Assembly: GCA_003506435.1 (NCBI GenBank)
Contig: DOAQ01000019.1
Coordinates: 1 to 64,000, forward strand
Direction of reading: 5' to 3'
Length of the DNA stretch: 64,000 nucleotides
Origin: Prolixibacteraceae bacterium
GTDB taxonomy: Bacteria > Bacteroidota > Bacteroidia > Bacteroidales > Prolixibacteraceae
Shown: positions 1 to 9,225 of the stretch, one piece after another
Numbering within the stretch: position 1 is the stretch's first letter
How the letters are laid out: every line of letters starts with the position of its first letter
Notes under the pieces: model-generated
Seen by the model: only the letters and a program-made list of their open reading frames with translations
The model's database searches: none
Told to the model about the DNA's origin: nothing
Position numbers and translations under genes: made by a program

Positions 1-1
1 G

Positions 2-160
2 GAACTAACCCCAAAGAGATTAGATGGTGCCATATTTAACGATGCCGGGAAAATAGTTGAAATTGAAAAGTCATTTTACAGAGGAGATAAGTACAAATTC
101 TCGATTACAACCAAACCCCAACTTTTGGATGACAAAAAAAATGAAGATAAAATGTCCTAA
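2..160 (+). CDS. C-terminal end of an unknown protein (cut by window edge)
   Basis: An open frame runs from the window edge to TAA at 158-160, giving 52 residues of a C-terminus. It is lysine-rich and polar, ending in KNEDKMS. It shows no domain or motif I recognise, and the N-terminal part lies outside the window. It is called only because the frame is open from the edge and its residue composition looks protein-like. Function unknown. Confidence 0.45.
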   Translation, partial: ELTPKRLDGAIFNDAGKIVEIEKSFYRGDKYKFSITTKPQLLDDKKNEDKMS

Positions 161-428
161 AAGGTAGAAGCATATTTTTAAAATCAGTCAGGTACAGATA
201 ATAGATATCTTGAGTGCTTGCTATGCTCATATCCACTAGCAAATACTCCGCGAACTGAAGTTATAAAGTGTAATTTGTAGCCCAAATAATAAGCCTTATT
301 AACGGAAGAATATTCATGTGAGGGACTGTTTTGAAGTTTTCATGGTAGATTTTGCTTCTATTTTCACTCGCAATGGGCAACTGGGACGGACAATACCCCC
401 TATTGTGCATCATTATCCAAAGGGGCTA

Positions 429-630
429 ATAACGTTTATGACCCAACTGGCGGTGGATTTCTTGTGGCGAAAAGCTTTTCTTGGTCAATGTGAGCAAATG
501 AATAGCTACAAACCAATAACGGAAGGGCAACTTTGAACCGTGCATGATGATGCCACTCCGCAAAGTTGTGCGAAAGTGGCATTTTTTGTACTCGTATTGC
601 CATTTATCACTTTTCCAATAATATGCATCA
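429..630 (-). pseudogene. IS1595-type transposase relic
   Basis: The minus strand encodes a stretch matching the N-terminal part of IS1595-family transposases. A remnant zinc-ribbon segment (YEYKKCHFRTTLRSG) is followed by the family's MHGSKLPFRYWFVAIHLLT and a GHKRY block. An in-frame TAG follows GHKRY at 426-428, and the family-like reading resumes just beyond it (PLWIMMH) before decaying. No DDE catalytic region remains. Upstream of about 630 the frame runs into a different relic on the other strand. This is an inactive fragment. Family assignment rests on remembered motifs. Confidence 0.6.
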
Positions 631-970
631 ACCGGAATATCGAACGAATCTGCGAGTGCCAGCACGGCGTTGACTATTTTGGAATGCAACATCTTATCTC
701 CGACTCCAATTGGAACCACCGGGAAGCGATTGACCTGGCTGCCCGGCAAACCAGCAATTCCCTGCCGCGCAGGAAACTTATCGGGCTTATCATCGATGAA
801 ACGGGAGTGGTTAAAAAAGGGGACAAAAGCGTAGGCTGGCAGTATTGTAGCAATGTTGGCAAGACAGCCAACAGCCAGGTTGCGGTAGTGTCTTGTTTGT
901 GCAATGGCGATTTTGCCTCTATAACCGATGCCCGCCTGTACCTTTCTCAGTATTGGGGCAATGATCCAGT
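631..970 (+). pseudogene. IS701-like (DDE_5) transposase relic
   Basis: This plus-strand frame carries the conserved first half of IS701/DDE_5-type transposases: a QHLISDSNWNHREAID block, then LIIDETGVVKKGDKSVG containing the first catalytic Asp-Glu region, then the NSQVAVVSC and DARLYLSQYW segments. The N-terminus before about residue 30 is not transposase-like, because it is the complement of the IS1595 relic. The C-terminal half, with the remaining catalytic residues, is missing, and the frame stops at 1011-1013. It is an internally preserved fragment of a dead element, joined head-on to another IS fragment. Confidence 0.65.
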
Positions 971-1076
971 TGGGATTCGAATCGGTTTTGCATCAGGCGA
1001 CAAGCTTGGCTAAACGACCTAAATCCTCTAAGAAAAAGTTCGACATTTGTTCGGTGGAGACCACTTTTCAAAAGTA

Positions 1077-1109
1077 AACTCCTGTAAGCGCAATACTTAC
1101 AGGAGTTTT
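1077..1109. terminator. Strong intrinsic-terminator hairpin
   Basis: A 12-bp perfect stem (AACTCCTGTAAG at 1077-1088 with its complement at 1096-1107) surrounds a 7-nt loop and is followed by TTTT on the plus strand. It sits about 60 bp downstream of the IS701-like relic. It may be the original terminator of whatever gene was there, or the end of the element. Confidence 0.6.
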
Positions 1110-1457
1110 GTATTTTATGGCTTCTGCAAAAAATGGATATGTAAAAATCCATGAACGAGCAATTAAGAATGGCCTTAAAAACGCCAAAAGGGTACTACCG
1201 AAATAGAACATTAATGTTTTTTTTGTTGAAAGTCTGGAAAAACGATCATTGATTTTTACGTCTAATTTTGAACTGGTAAAAGCGGCTGTAAAATCGCTCC
1301 ACTTGATTTTTTTCTTTTAACCATTCAGTGTTAATGCCATGATCACCCCGCCTTTTGCTTTGCAAAAGCCACCCATGCTGTTTTTTCAGGAGGGAAACGA
1401 AGAAAGATGGCCTGTATAAATACTCCAAACCAACAAATTTATTGCTGACCAAAAATT

Positions 1458-1477
1458 CTACTCCTGATCAGGAGTAG
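1458..1477. repeat. 20-bp perfect palindrome
   Basis: CTACTCCTGA is followed directly by its exact reverse complement with no spacer. It lies in the 600-bp stretch (1014-1676) that holds no convincing gene, downstream of the transposase relics. It could be a protein-binding site or an element end; nothing in the flanks decides. Confidence 0.5.
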
Positions 1478-1609
1478 TACCTGCGACACAAAGGGAAGGT
1501 GGTTGGATATTTTCCTCACTTCTTTAAAAGAAACAAATCCTGTGTGTTAAACATCTGCCGTCTTCTCTTTCTCACAAGTATTTGATTTTCATATTCTCAC
1601 AAATTATTG

Positions 1610-1617
1610 TATTTTTG
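1610..1617 (+). promoter_or_regulatory. Putative -7 box of the cold-shock-domain gene
   Basis: TATTTTTG matches the Bacteroidota -7 consensus TAnnTTTG. No good -33 TTG lies 19-21 nt upstream. A start here would leave a 5' leader of about 55 nt before the ATG at 1677. Confidence 0.4.
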
Positions 1618-1676
1618 GCAATAGTTTGAGGAAATAAATAAGGTCGAAACATATTCATTAAAAATAAATATTTAGG

Positions 1677-2129
1677 ATGGCGAAATCGCAACAGACTTAC
1701 AACAAGAAAGAAAGAGAAAAAAATCGTTTAAAAAAACAAAAAGACAAACTCCAGAAACGGGAGGATCGGAAGTCAAATTCACAAGGCGGCGGCCTTGAAA
1801 ACATGTTGGCTTATGTAGATGAAAATGGAAATATTACAGATACTCCGCCAGATCCAAGCAAAAAAATTATTGTTGATGTTGCAAGTATTGAAATAGGGAT
1901 TCCCAAAAGAGCAGAGGAAGAATATAATCCGATTCGAAAAGGAAGAGTTGAATTTTTCAACGATTCAAAAGGCTTTGGTTTTATAAAGGACCTCGAAACA
2001 CAGGAAAAATATTTTGTACATGTCAACAGTCTGGAAGAGGAAATAAAGGAAAATAATATTGTCTCTTTTGAGATCGAACGTGGCATGAAAGGAATGAATG
2101 CTGTTCGCGTGAAAAAGGAAAAAGTCTAA
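1677..2129 (+). CDS. Cold-shock-domain protein with basic N-terminal extension
   Basis: This is a 150-residue protein in two parts. Residues 1-45 are extremely rich in Lys, Arg, Glu and Gln, probably helical and nucleic-acid binding. Residues 87-147 form a cold-shock domain with KGRVEFFNDSKGFGFI (RNP1-type aromatic face) and YFVHVNSL (RNP2-like). CspA-type domains bind single-stranded RNA or DNA and melt RNA structure; ordinary CspA proteins are about 70 residues, so this is the extended form common in Bacteroidota. It is monocistronic, with a terminator 80 bp downstream. A housekeeping RNA chaperone role is inferred from the domain. Confidence 0.85.
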   Translation: MAKSQQTYNKKEREKNRLKKQKDKLQKREDRKSNSQGGGLENMLAYVDENGNITDTPPDPSKKIIVDVASIEIGIPKRAEEEYNPIRKGRVEFFNDSKGFGFIKDLETQEKYFVHVNSLEEEIKENNIVSFEIERGMKGMNAVRVKKEKV

Positions 2130-2210
2130 GATATTGTTGTGACTTTGTGTGAAAATTAAAGGCTTCATGTGAAGTTCACAATCCAATCATGATAATCTGG
2201 ATTTATAAAA

Positions 2211-2239
2211 AAAGCACCTAAATCAAATTTAAGTGCTTT
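2211..2239. terminator. Terminator between the CSD gene and tRNA-Arg
   Basis: AAAGCACctaAAT pairs with ATTtaaGTGCTTT around a short loop, followed by a T run on the plus strand and preceded by an A run. It should therefore work for the upstream plus-strand gene and possibly for the minus-strand tRNA. Confidence 0.75.
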
Positions 2240-2254
2240 TTTGTTTTTACAATG

Positions 2255-2328
2255 TACCCCGGACGGGGCTCGAACCCATGACCTACGGCTTAGAAGGCCG
2301 TTGCTCTATCCAACTGAGCTACCGAGGC
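2255..2328 (-). tRNA. tRNA-Arg (anticodon UCU)
   Basis: A complete cloverleaf on the minus strand. The acceptor pairs GCCTCGG with CCGGGGT (two G-T wobbles). T8-A9 is followed by GCTC in the D arm. The anticodon loop is CTTCTAA, giving anticodon TCT. The T arm carries GTTCGAG. The CCA tail is not encoded. It reads AGA codons. Confidence 0.95.
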
Positions 2329-2387
2329 ATCCTTTTTTGCGGTTGCAAATATATAAAAAATACGTTTAGCGATTACCGAAATAATAA

Positions 2388-2422
2388 AAAAGCCGGAATC
2401 TGAATTTCAGTTCCCGGCTTTT
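2388..2422 (-). terminator. asnA terminator
   Basis: On the minus strand AAAAGCCGG pairs with CCGGCTTTT and is followed by a T run. It starts about 20 bp beyond the asnA stop codon. Confidence 0.8.
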
Positions 2423-2440
2423 ATCTCTTGTCTTTTATGT

Positions 2441-3475
2441 TTAGATAAGATGAATCTTGTTTGCAGCGCACTGTTCGATCATTTCATCGGGCCAGATGCT
2501 CGACTGGGTTTCGCCAATGTGGGCTTTGCGTAAGAAATACATGCAAAGTCGCGATTGTCCGATACCACCCCCAATTGAAAGTGGCAGTTCACCATTCAGC
2601 AGACGTTTGTGCCAATACAGGTTTTTGCGATCCTCAGTTCCGGTAATAGCCAGTTGCCGCAGTAGTGCTTCTCTGTCGACCCGGATACCCATTGATGAAA
2701 TTTCAAAAGCCGATTCCAGAACCGGGTTCCAGATCACGATGTCGCCGTTCAACCCTTTGAAACCGTTGATGGTTTCGGTTGTCCAGTCATCGTAGTCAGG
2801 CGCGCGCCCGTCGTGTTTTTCTCCGCCCGGCATCACACCGCCAATACCGATGATAAAGATTGCCCCGTATTCTTTTGCTGCGGCATTTTCACGTTCTTTC
2901 GGGGTCAGTTTTGGGTAACGGGCTTCCAGCTCCTCAGCATGGATGAGCGTAATTTCTTCAGGAAGAATGGGTTTGATTTGCGGGTAATGTTCGAATACAG
3001 AAAACTCGGTACGTAAAAGCGCAGTGTAAATTTTCCTGACGATCTTTTTCAAAAAGTCCAGGTTGCGCTCTTCGGGGCTGATTACACGCTCCCAGTCCCA
3101 CTGGTCAACATACAGTGAATGAATGTTGTCGAGTTCTTCATCAGGACGGATCGCATTCATATCGGTATATAAACCGTAACCTTCTTCAATTTCAAGGTCG
3201 GCCAGGCTCATTCGTTTCCATTTGGCCAGCGATTGTACCACTTCTGCTTTTTTGTCGCCCAATTCTTTCACCGGAAATGATACCGGGCGCTCAATTCCGT
3301 TCAGGTCGTCATTAATACCGGTACCCTGCATCACAAAAAGCGGGGCGGTCACCCTGCGTAATCTCAATTCGGACGACAGGTCCTCCTGGAAACTATCTTT
3401 TACCAGCTTTATTGCCTTTTCTGTTTGCTTTAAATCCAATACAGGCTGATAATTTTTAGGAATAAATAATTTCAT
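2441..3475 (-). CDS. asnA: Aspartate--ammonia ligase (asparagine synthetase A)
   Basis: A cytoplasmic enzyme that makes asparagine from aspartate, ammonia and ATP, releasing AMP. The 344-residue product has the usual AsnA length and class-II-synthetase-like fold signatures. These are the opening helix EKAIKLVKDSF, RRVTAPLFV, the ERPVSFPVK block, SLYVDQWDWE, and the C-terminal motif GGGIGQSRLCMYFLRKAHIGE with the motif-3-type arginine. It stands alone between the tRNA and a divergent transporter, with its own terminator. A possible -7 box lies about 70 bp upstream. Identification is firm. Confidence 0.96.
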   Translation of the reverse strand: MKLFIPKNYQPVLDLKQTEKAIKLVKDSFQEDLSSELRLRRVTAPLFVMQGTGINDDLNGIERPVSFPVKELGDKKAEVVQSLAKWKRMSLADLEIEEGYGLYTDMNAIRPDEELDNIHSLYVDQWDWERVISPEERNLDFLKKIVRKIYTALLRTEFSVFEHYPQIKPILPEEITLIHAEELEARYPKLTPKERENAAAKEYGAIFIIGIGGVMPGGEKHDGRAPDYDDWTTETINGFKGLNGDIVIWNPVLESAFEISSMGIRVDREALLRQLAITGTEDRKNLYWHKRLLNGELPLSIGGGIGQSRLCMYFLRKAHIGETQSSIWPDEMIEQCAANKIHLI

Positions 3476-3541
3476 TTTGTCGATTTCTTTGTTTTTTTTA
3501 TATCATGTATTTTATAATTTCTTTTAAATCTTTGCGAGTTG

Positions 3542-3549
3542 CAAAAATA
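3542..3549 (-). promoter_or_regulatory. Putative -7 box of asnA
   Basis: The minus strand reads TATTTTTG, a match to TAnnTTTG, leaving a leader of about 60 nt before the asnA ATG. No -33 TTG is visible at the expected distance. Confidence 0.4.
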
Positions 3550-3667
3550 GTTTCTATTCGTTAATAATGAAGTTTTAATGTTGCGTTATAAAACATTTTC
3601 CGGTTCATTTTGGTAAAAAATGATGTGAATATGTAGCAAAAATGTATGTTGCACGTGAAAAACAGAC

Positions 3668-4876
3668 ATGTATATGTCTTTTCTTTATTTTTGGCATAAA
3701 AAGGAAGTGAAACAAATCCCCGGAAATATTCTCTATTTATACCTGATAAAAATCTCGAAATGGTTTAATCTGGTGATGCCTGTCGTGGTTCTTTTTTATC
3801 AGGAAAACGGCATGAACATGCAGCAGATTTTTATGCTGAAGTCGGTTTATTCTCTGGGAATTGTGGTCATGGAGATTCCTTCCGGGTATCTGGCAGATGT
3901 GTGGGGGCGAAAGAAAACATTATTGATGGGCGCTGTGCTGGGTGCGACGGGTTTTGCCTTATACAGTTTTTCGTATGGTTTTTGGGCTTTTGCAGTTGCT
4001 GAACTGGTTCTGGGGATTGGTTATAGTTTTGTTTCGGGCGCCGATGCGGCCATGCTTTACGATACGCTGAAATCATCGAAGCGCGAAGGCAAATACATCA
4101 AACAGGAGGGACGCATAACGTCGGCGGGTAACTTTGCCGAAGCGTTTGCCGGTATTTGTGGCGGTTTGCTGGCAACCATTAGTTTACGGATGCCGTTTTA
4201 TTTTCAGTTTGCAGTTGCTTCGATCGCTATTCCGGCTGCGTTTTTGCTGAAAGAACCCAACATGCATGCAAAAGAACTTGCCATTGGCTTTAAAGCGATT
4301 TTTCAAACAGTGAGACAAACTTTTTTGCATGTTGAATTGCGCTCGGCCTTACTGGTATCGTCGTTTACCGGAACAGCTTCGCTTACTTTTGCATGGTTTG
4401 CACAACCCTATTTTCAAAAGGCCGGTCTGCCCGTTTCGTTGTTCGGGTTGATGTGGACCCTGTTGAACCTTTCTGCAGGTATCTCTGCATTCTGGTCATA
4501 CAAAGTAGAACGCCGTTTGGGGCAAAAAAACTCCCTGTTATTTATTATTGCGGGATTGAGTTTTGGCTATTTTTTTGCAGCCTGGGAAATCAGTCTTGCC
4601 GGAATTGCCATTTTGTTTTTCTTTTATGTGATGCGCGGAATTTCACATCCAATCCTGAAAGATTACATCAACCGGCATACCGGGTCGGAAGTGCGGGCAA
4701 CTATCCTTTCGCTGCGCGATTTTGTCATCCGTATAAATTTTGCTGTTATTGGACCTGTTCTCGGGTATTTTACCGATCATTTCAGTTTGGGGCTTGCCAT
4801 GCTGATTGCTGGCGGAAGTTATTTGCTGATTGCCTTTGTTGCGGCATGGCCACTGTTGCGAACTGAAGTAAAATGA
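3668..4876 (+). CDS. MFS transporter
   Basis: A 402-residue inner-membrane transporter with about 12 hydrophobic segments. The signature between segments 2 and 3 is clear: GYLADVWGRKKTLLMG, the classic MFS motif A (G-x-x-x-D-x-x-G-R-[RK]). An acidic GADAAMLYDTLK stretch follows segment 4, as in drug/H+ antiporter-like and uncharacterised MFS families. A second ATG at 3674 is an equally possible start. It is transcribed away from asnA and followed by 150 bp of uninformative spacer. Substrate unknown. Confidence 0.85.
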   Translation: MYMSFLYFWHKKEVKQIPGNILYLYLIKISKWFNLVMPVVVLFYQENGMNMQQIFMLKSVYSLGIVVMEIPSGYLADVWGRKKTLLMGAVLGATGFALYSFSYGFWAFAVAELVLGIGYSFVSGADAAMLYDTLKSSKREGKYIKQEGRITSAGNFAEAFAGICGGLLATISLRMPFYFQFAVASIAIPAAFLLKEPNMHAKELAIGFKAIFQTVRQTFLHVELRSALLVSSFTGTASLTFAWFAQPYFQKAGLPVSLFGLMWTLLNLSAGISAFWSYKVERRLGQKNSLLFIIAGLSFGYFFAAWEISLAGIAILFFFYVMRGISHPILKDYINRHTGSEVRATILSLRDFVIRINFAVIGPVLGYFTDHFSLGLAMLIAGGSYLLIAFVAAWPLLRTEVK

Positions 4877-5050
4877 AATTTCAGGCTTCGACAGGCTTCA
4901 GCAACCAACATATCGAATATCGCCCCTTATATCCAGTGTCATGTATCTTTTTACAATTCAGCAATTGAACCTTCTAACTTCTGTATAACAGGTAAAAATC
5001 ATACCGGAGTAAAAGAAAAAAAACTAGGTTTGTACAAAACAAATGATACG

Positions 5051-6037
5051 ATGGCAAATTTAGAGACAAAATATATGGGCCTCAGCCTGAAAAGTCCGAT
5101 AGTAGTGGCAAGTTCAGGGTTGACGAATACAGTAGAGAAGATTAAAGAGCTGGAATTGGCAGGCGCCGGGGCAGTAGTTTTGAAGTCTTTGTTCGAAGAG
5201 CAAATCAATGCTGAGGTTAGTCATCTGATCAACAAAAATCCTCAGAATTTGTACCCCGAAGCAGAAGATTATATATGGAATTACACACGGAATAATTCGA
5301 TTACGAAGCATATAGAACTAGTAAGAGAAGCTAAGAAAGTAGTTTCAATTCCGGTAATTGCCAGTATCAATTGTGTGTCGGATAAAGAATGGACTGCCTT
5401 TGCAAAGGATCTTGAACAGGCCGGGGCCGATGCTTTGGAATTGAATCTTTTTATTTTACCAACCCAGCGAGATAGATCATCGGCAGAGATTGAGCAATTG
5501 TATATCGATGTGCTCACGAAAATAAAAAAACTGGTTAAAATTCCGGTTTCAATAAAAATAGGGTTCTACTTTACCAATCTGGCTTCGATGGCTGATAAAC
5601 TGGTTGGTGCAGGAGCTCAGGCAGTAGTGATGTTCAACCGGTTTTATGAACCGGATATCGATATCAACAATCTTGAAATAGTTCCTTCCGAAGTTTTTAG
5701 TTCTCCGTCTGACATTCGCCGTTCGCTGCGCTGGGTGGGAATTTTGTCGGCTGCTGTGCCGAATCTCCAGATTGCCGCGTCAACCGGTATTCACGACAGC
5801 GAGGCGGTAATCAAACAAATTCTGGTGGGCGCACAAGTTACCCAACTTTGTTCCACTTTGTACATAAACGGGGCACAGCAAATTGCAGGAATACTGGATG
5901 ATTTGAAAGAGTTTATGAAAAAATGGAACTTCAAAACCATTGATGATTTCCGGGGCCGCTTGTCGTACAAAAATATTCCCGACCCGCAATTGTATGAAAG
6001 GTCGCAGTTTATGAAATATTTCTCATCGAAGCCATGA
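5051..6037 (+). CDS. Dihydroorotate dehydrogenase-like flavoprotein
   Basis: A TIM-barrel oxidoreductase of the DHOD/PreA family, 328 residues from the ATG at 5051 (MANLETKYMGL). An in-frame start 21 nt upstream exists but adds a non-conserved MYKTNDT. Visible features are the opening LKSPIVVASSGLT, the phosphate/FMN-binding region VVLKSLFEEQI, ASINC, an ALELNLFILPT strand, and a C-terminal STGIHDSEAVIKQILVGA FMN-phosphate segment. The usual pyrimidine-operon neighbours are absent and no Fe-S or NAD-binding partner is adjacent. Whether it acts on dihydroorotate is uncertain. It ends 14 bp before the next gene. Confidence 0.75.
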   Translation: MANLETKYMGLSLKSPIVVASSGLTNTVEKIKELELAGAGAVVLKSLFEEQINAEVSHLINKNPQNLYPEAEDYIWNYTRNNSITKHIELVREAKKVVSIPVIASINCVSDKEWTAFAKDLEQAGADALELNLFILPTQRDRSSAEIEQLYIDVLTKIKKLVKIPVSIKIGFYFTNLASMADKLVGAGAQAVVMFNRFYEPDIDINNLEIVPSEVFSSPSDIRRSLRWVGILSAAVPNLQIAASTGIHDSEAVIKQILVGAQVTQLCSTLYINGAQQIAGILDDLKEFMKKWNFKTIDDFRGRLSYKNIPDPQLYERSQFMKYFSSKP

Positions 6038-6051
6038 TTATCATTTCATAA

Positions 6052-9000
6052 ATGCAACGATTATACCTGATCTTTCTTTTCCTATCACTTGTCTTTAATC
6101 TATTTGGGCAAGATAATATAACATTGCAGATTTATTCAGGTTACAGTTACGGTTCGCCGAAGACTTTTTGTTTTCAGCCTGAACGGGTTGCTCCAGGAGC
6201 ATTAATTCAGGGGACAACAGTGCCCAACGAATTTAAAATTTCGATTACCAACTACAAGAAAGGGCAGGATACTTTATTATATAGTGGGTTAAATTCTGTA
6301 ATAAAAGCTCAGTGGAATACCAATGGCTCGTTAATTTTGAGTGGTGCCACTACTTTGAAAGAATACCAGGATGCTATTCGGGAGGTGTTTTATAATAACA
6401 CTTCGAAAAATCCGACAGAGGAAACGAAGAACATCACCATTACCATTGATGATGCTGACTACCTGCCTGCAACAGAGCATTTCTACCAGTTCGTTTCGCA
6501 ACCGGGAATTACCTGGTCGGCTGCACGGGATGCTGCTGCTGCTAAAACACTTTATGGCTTTAAGGGATATCTGGCAACCATTACCTCGAAAGTTGAAAAT
6601 GATTTTATATGGACAAAAACCAAAGGAACCGGCTGGATCGGAGCTTCTGATGCGGAAAAGGAAGACGACTGGAAATGGGTAACCGGGCCTGAAAATGGTA
6701 CTTTGTTTTGGCGAGGCAGGGGGGCAAATGCAGGCGGGGGGCCGGTTAATGGAGCTTACTCAAACTGGAATACAGGGGAACCAAACAACAGTAATACTGA
6801 ATATTACGCTCATATTACTTTCAATGTGGGCATTGCCGGTTCGTGGAATGACCTTTCGAATACCGGAAATACCAACCCTACCAATACGTATCATCCGCAG
6901 GGATACCTGATCGAGTACGGCGGAATGGAACCGGCTTCTTCATTGAAGTTATCTGATTATGCCGAGATAGAAATTGTTAATTTTAAGTTTTCAGACAAAC
7001 TGGATGCAACGATTTGCCAGTTCGATACGGTCACTCTGAACCATGAGTCGGTGGGTGAATTTACATGGCTGCCTGCCGATGGCCTGAGCAGCGCGAATAT
7101 TGCAAACCCGGTTGCTTCACCCATGCAAACAACTACTTACAAGGTACAGGCCAGAATTGGAACCTGTACTTTAAACGAAGATTTTAAAGTCAATGTAAAA
7201 CCGGCGCCAATTGTCAATATAATTGGTGACGAAGATATTTGTGAAGGTGAAACTGCTGCATTGGAAGCAGTTCCCGCAAGTGCAGGAAGCAATTATTCCT
7301 ATTCATGGAGTACCGGCGAAACGAATACTGCAATCAGCATTCAGAAAGAAAACTGGTACAAAGTGAAAACTGATAACGGAGAATGTACTTTTCAGGATAG
7401 TTTGTTTGTTGATGTGCACGAGTACCCGGTTTATTCACTTGATCAGTCGGATACGCTGGTTTGTGGCGATATAAAAGGGCAACTTAAAATTACTTCTACT
7501 GATCAGAATGTAATTTGGACAACAGATAACCCGGATTTGGCTATCGCTGCGCCGCTTCAGAAATCAACACAAATGAATGTCCCGGTTTATGGCGATTACC
7601 GTGTTTTTGTTGATCTGACAAGTCCGTATGGTTGCAAGGTTTCCGATACGTTGAATGTGGGTTTTCACCAGGTACCAACTTCGCCTTTTAATATTCTTGA
7701 AGATAAATGTTACGGTTATTCCCTGAATGTTGAATATACCGGGAATGCCACTGAAAATGCTCTTTATAACTGGATGTATATCGACACAATCTCAGGAATT
7801 GGGCTGAAAGACGTTAATATTTCGCTGGGAGTCAATGATAAAAAGAGCCGTTATTTACGTTTGTATGTACTTGAAGATGGTTGTCCAAGTACCATCACCG
7901 AAGAGTATATAAAAGTAATTCCCAATATGACAGTTTGGGCTGATACCACAGCCAATTGTGAGCCTTTTACTGCTAGTTTTTTCAACGAAACGACGGAGAT
8001 TATCAACACGTACGAATGGAACTTTGGCGATGGCGCTATATCTTCAGAACAAAATCCGGTTCATATTTTCAATGAAGATGGCTCGTATGATGTGAGCCTG
8101 AAGATAGTGAGCGATGAAGGCTGCGAAAATACAGCCGTCTTAAAAGATTTTATTACCGTGCATCCCATCCCGACCACTGAACTCGATTTGAAACCTGATT
8201 CGTGTTACGGCGATACGCTGGAAATAAATTATGTCGGTACGGCTTCGGAAATTGCCCGTTATTACTGGGATTTATCGGATATGAATCCGCCGGAAATTGT
8301 TCATGATCCGGGGACCATTTTTGGACCGGTGAAAATCAGTTTGACAGATAAGCCAACCAGCAAAATCGGTTTTTATGTCATTTCGGAATACAATTGCAAA
8401 AGCCCGGAAATTGAAATTCCTTTTAAGCGGAAACCCTGGGTTTGGGCAGAAGCTGACAAGTATGAGGGTTGCCCCATCCTGGATGTTGGGTTTATTATAA
8501 ATGCAAAAGATGCAGTCGATAAACTCAATTATAAATGGAATTTCGGAGATGAAAATTGGGTGGCCGGCGACAGCGAAGTAAACCATCTTTTTTCGGAACC
8601 CGACAGCTCATTCCCTGTGCGAACTGTTGCCCTTTCCGAAACTACCGGCTGTTCCGATACGGTGCAGGTTATGCGAGAGATTAAGGTTTATCCCATCCCA
8701 GTTGTTGATTTTGCTCCGGATGAGCCAGAAGTGAGCATTGTAAACCCGTTGATCACTTTTACTAATTTATCGCAAAATGCCATTCAGTATTTCTGGGATT
8801 TCGGCGATGGAAAAGGGGTTTCCGATCTCGAAAATCCAAGCTATACATACGAACAATTGGGGTATTTTGATGTGCAACTGATCGCGGAAAACGAATTATC
8901 CTGTCAGGACAGTGCATTTCATCAGGTGCTGGTTCGTTTCGAGAAAATTTTTCCGCCAACGGCTTTTAGTCCCAACTCTGTGAATCCTGAAAACCAAAGT

Positions 9001-9225
9001 TTTTTACTAGCTACTGACGGTGTTGAAACGGAGGGTTATCACGTACAGATATTCAACCGCTGGGGGCAGCTTATTTTTGAATGTAAAAACGAGCACAAAG
9101 CATGGGATGGCCGGATGAAAAATGGTCAGCCAGCGCCAGCCGGCACCTATATTTGGGTGCTCAATTATATAGATTTTCTGGGCGAAAAGCATCAGCAAAA
9201 CGGAGCAGTCAGTTTGCTCTATTAA
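6052..9225 (+). CDS. Type IX secretion cargo: C-type lectin / PKD multidomain surface protein
   Basis: A 1057-residue secreted or surface protein. It has a signal peptide (hydrophobic residues 3-18), then a C-type-lectin-like domain at about 140-290 with GFKGYLATITSKVEN, WIGASDAEKEDDWKW and NWNTGEPNN. Ig-like and SprB-type repeats follow, then at least three PKD modules (EWNFGDG, KWNFGDE, FWDFGDGKG). The last 85 residues are the gliding-motility type C-terminal domain (FPPTAFSPNSVN ... FNRWGQLIFE ... WDGRMKNGQPAPAGTYIWVL) that routes proteins through the type IX system as type-B cargo. It converges on a porP/sprF gene, a pairing that is common for type-B cargo. Likely an adhesin; ligand unknown. 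Confidence 0.9.
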   Translation: MQRLYLIFLFLSLVFNLFGQDNITLQIYSGYSYGSPKTFCFQPERVAPGALIQGTTVPNEFKISITNYKKGQDTLLYSGLNSVIKAQWNTNGSLILSGATTLKEYQDAIREVFYNNTSKNPTEETKNITITIDDADYLPATEHFYQFVSQPGITWSAARDAAAAKTLYGFKGYLATITSKVENDFIWTKTKGTGWIGASDAEKEDDWKWVTGPENGTLFWRGRGANAGGGPVNGAYSNWNTGEPNNSNTEYYAHITFNVGIAGSWNDLSNTGNTNPTNTYHPQGYLIEYGGMEPASSLKLSDYAEIEIVNFKFSDKLDATICQFDTVTLNHESVGEFTWLPADGLSSANIANPVASPMQTTTYKVQARIGTCTLNEDFKVNVKPAPIVNIIGDEDICEGETAALEAVPASAGSNYSYSWSTGETNTAISIQKENWYKVKTDNGECTFQDSLFVDVHEYPVYSLDQSDTLVCGDIKGQLKITSTDQNVIWTTDNPDLAIAAPLQKSTQMNVPVYGDYRVFVDLTSPYGCKVSDTLNVGFHQVPTSPFNILEDKCYGYSLNVEYTGNATENALYNWMYIDTISGIGLKDVNISLGVNDKKSRYLRLYVLEDGCPSTITEEYIKVIPNMTVWADTTANCEPFTASFFNETTEIINTYEWNFGDGAISSEQNPVHIFNEDGSYDVSLKIVSDEGCENTAVLKDFITVHPIPTTELDLKPDSCYGDTLEINYVGTASEIARYYWDLSDMNPPEIVHDPGTIFGPVKISLTDKPTSKIGFYVISEYNCKSPEIEIPFKRKPWVWAEADKYEGCPILDVGFIINAKDAVDKLNYKWNFGDENWVAGDSEVNHLFSEPDSSFPVRTVALSETTGCSDTVQVMREIKVYPIPVVDFAPDEPEVSIVNPLITFTNLSQNAIQYFWDFGDGKGVSDLENPSYTYEQLGYFDVQLIAENELSCQDSAFHQVLVRFEKIFPPTAFSPNSVNPENQSFLLATDGVETEGYHVQIFNRWGQLIFECKNEHKAWDGRMKNGQPAPAGTYIWVLNYIDFLGEKHQQNGAVSLLY

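Noticed and set aside
1117..1206. 29-codon ORF (MASAKNGYVKIHERAIKNG...)
   Set aside because: It starts just after a terminator, has no promoter box or recognisable motif, and could be chance.
1246..1452. Minus-strand frame with an ending (KNQVERFYSRFYQFK) that loosely recalls transposase C-termini
   Set aside because: The similarity is limited to a few residues, and no upstream transposase domain is present. Not enough to call a gene or relic.
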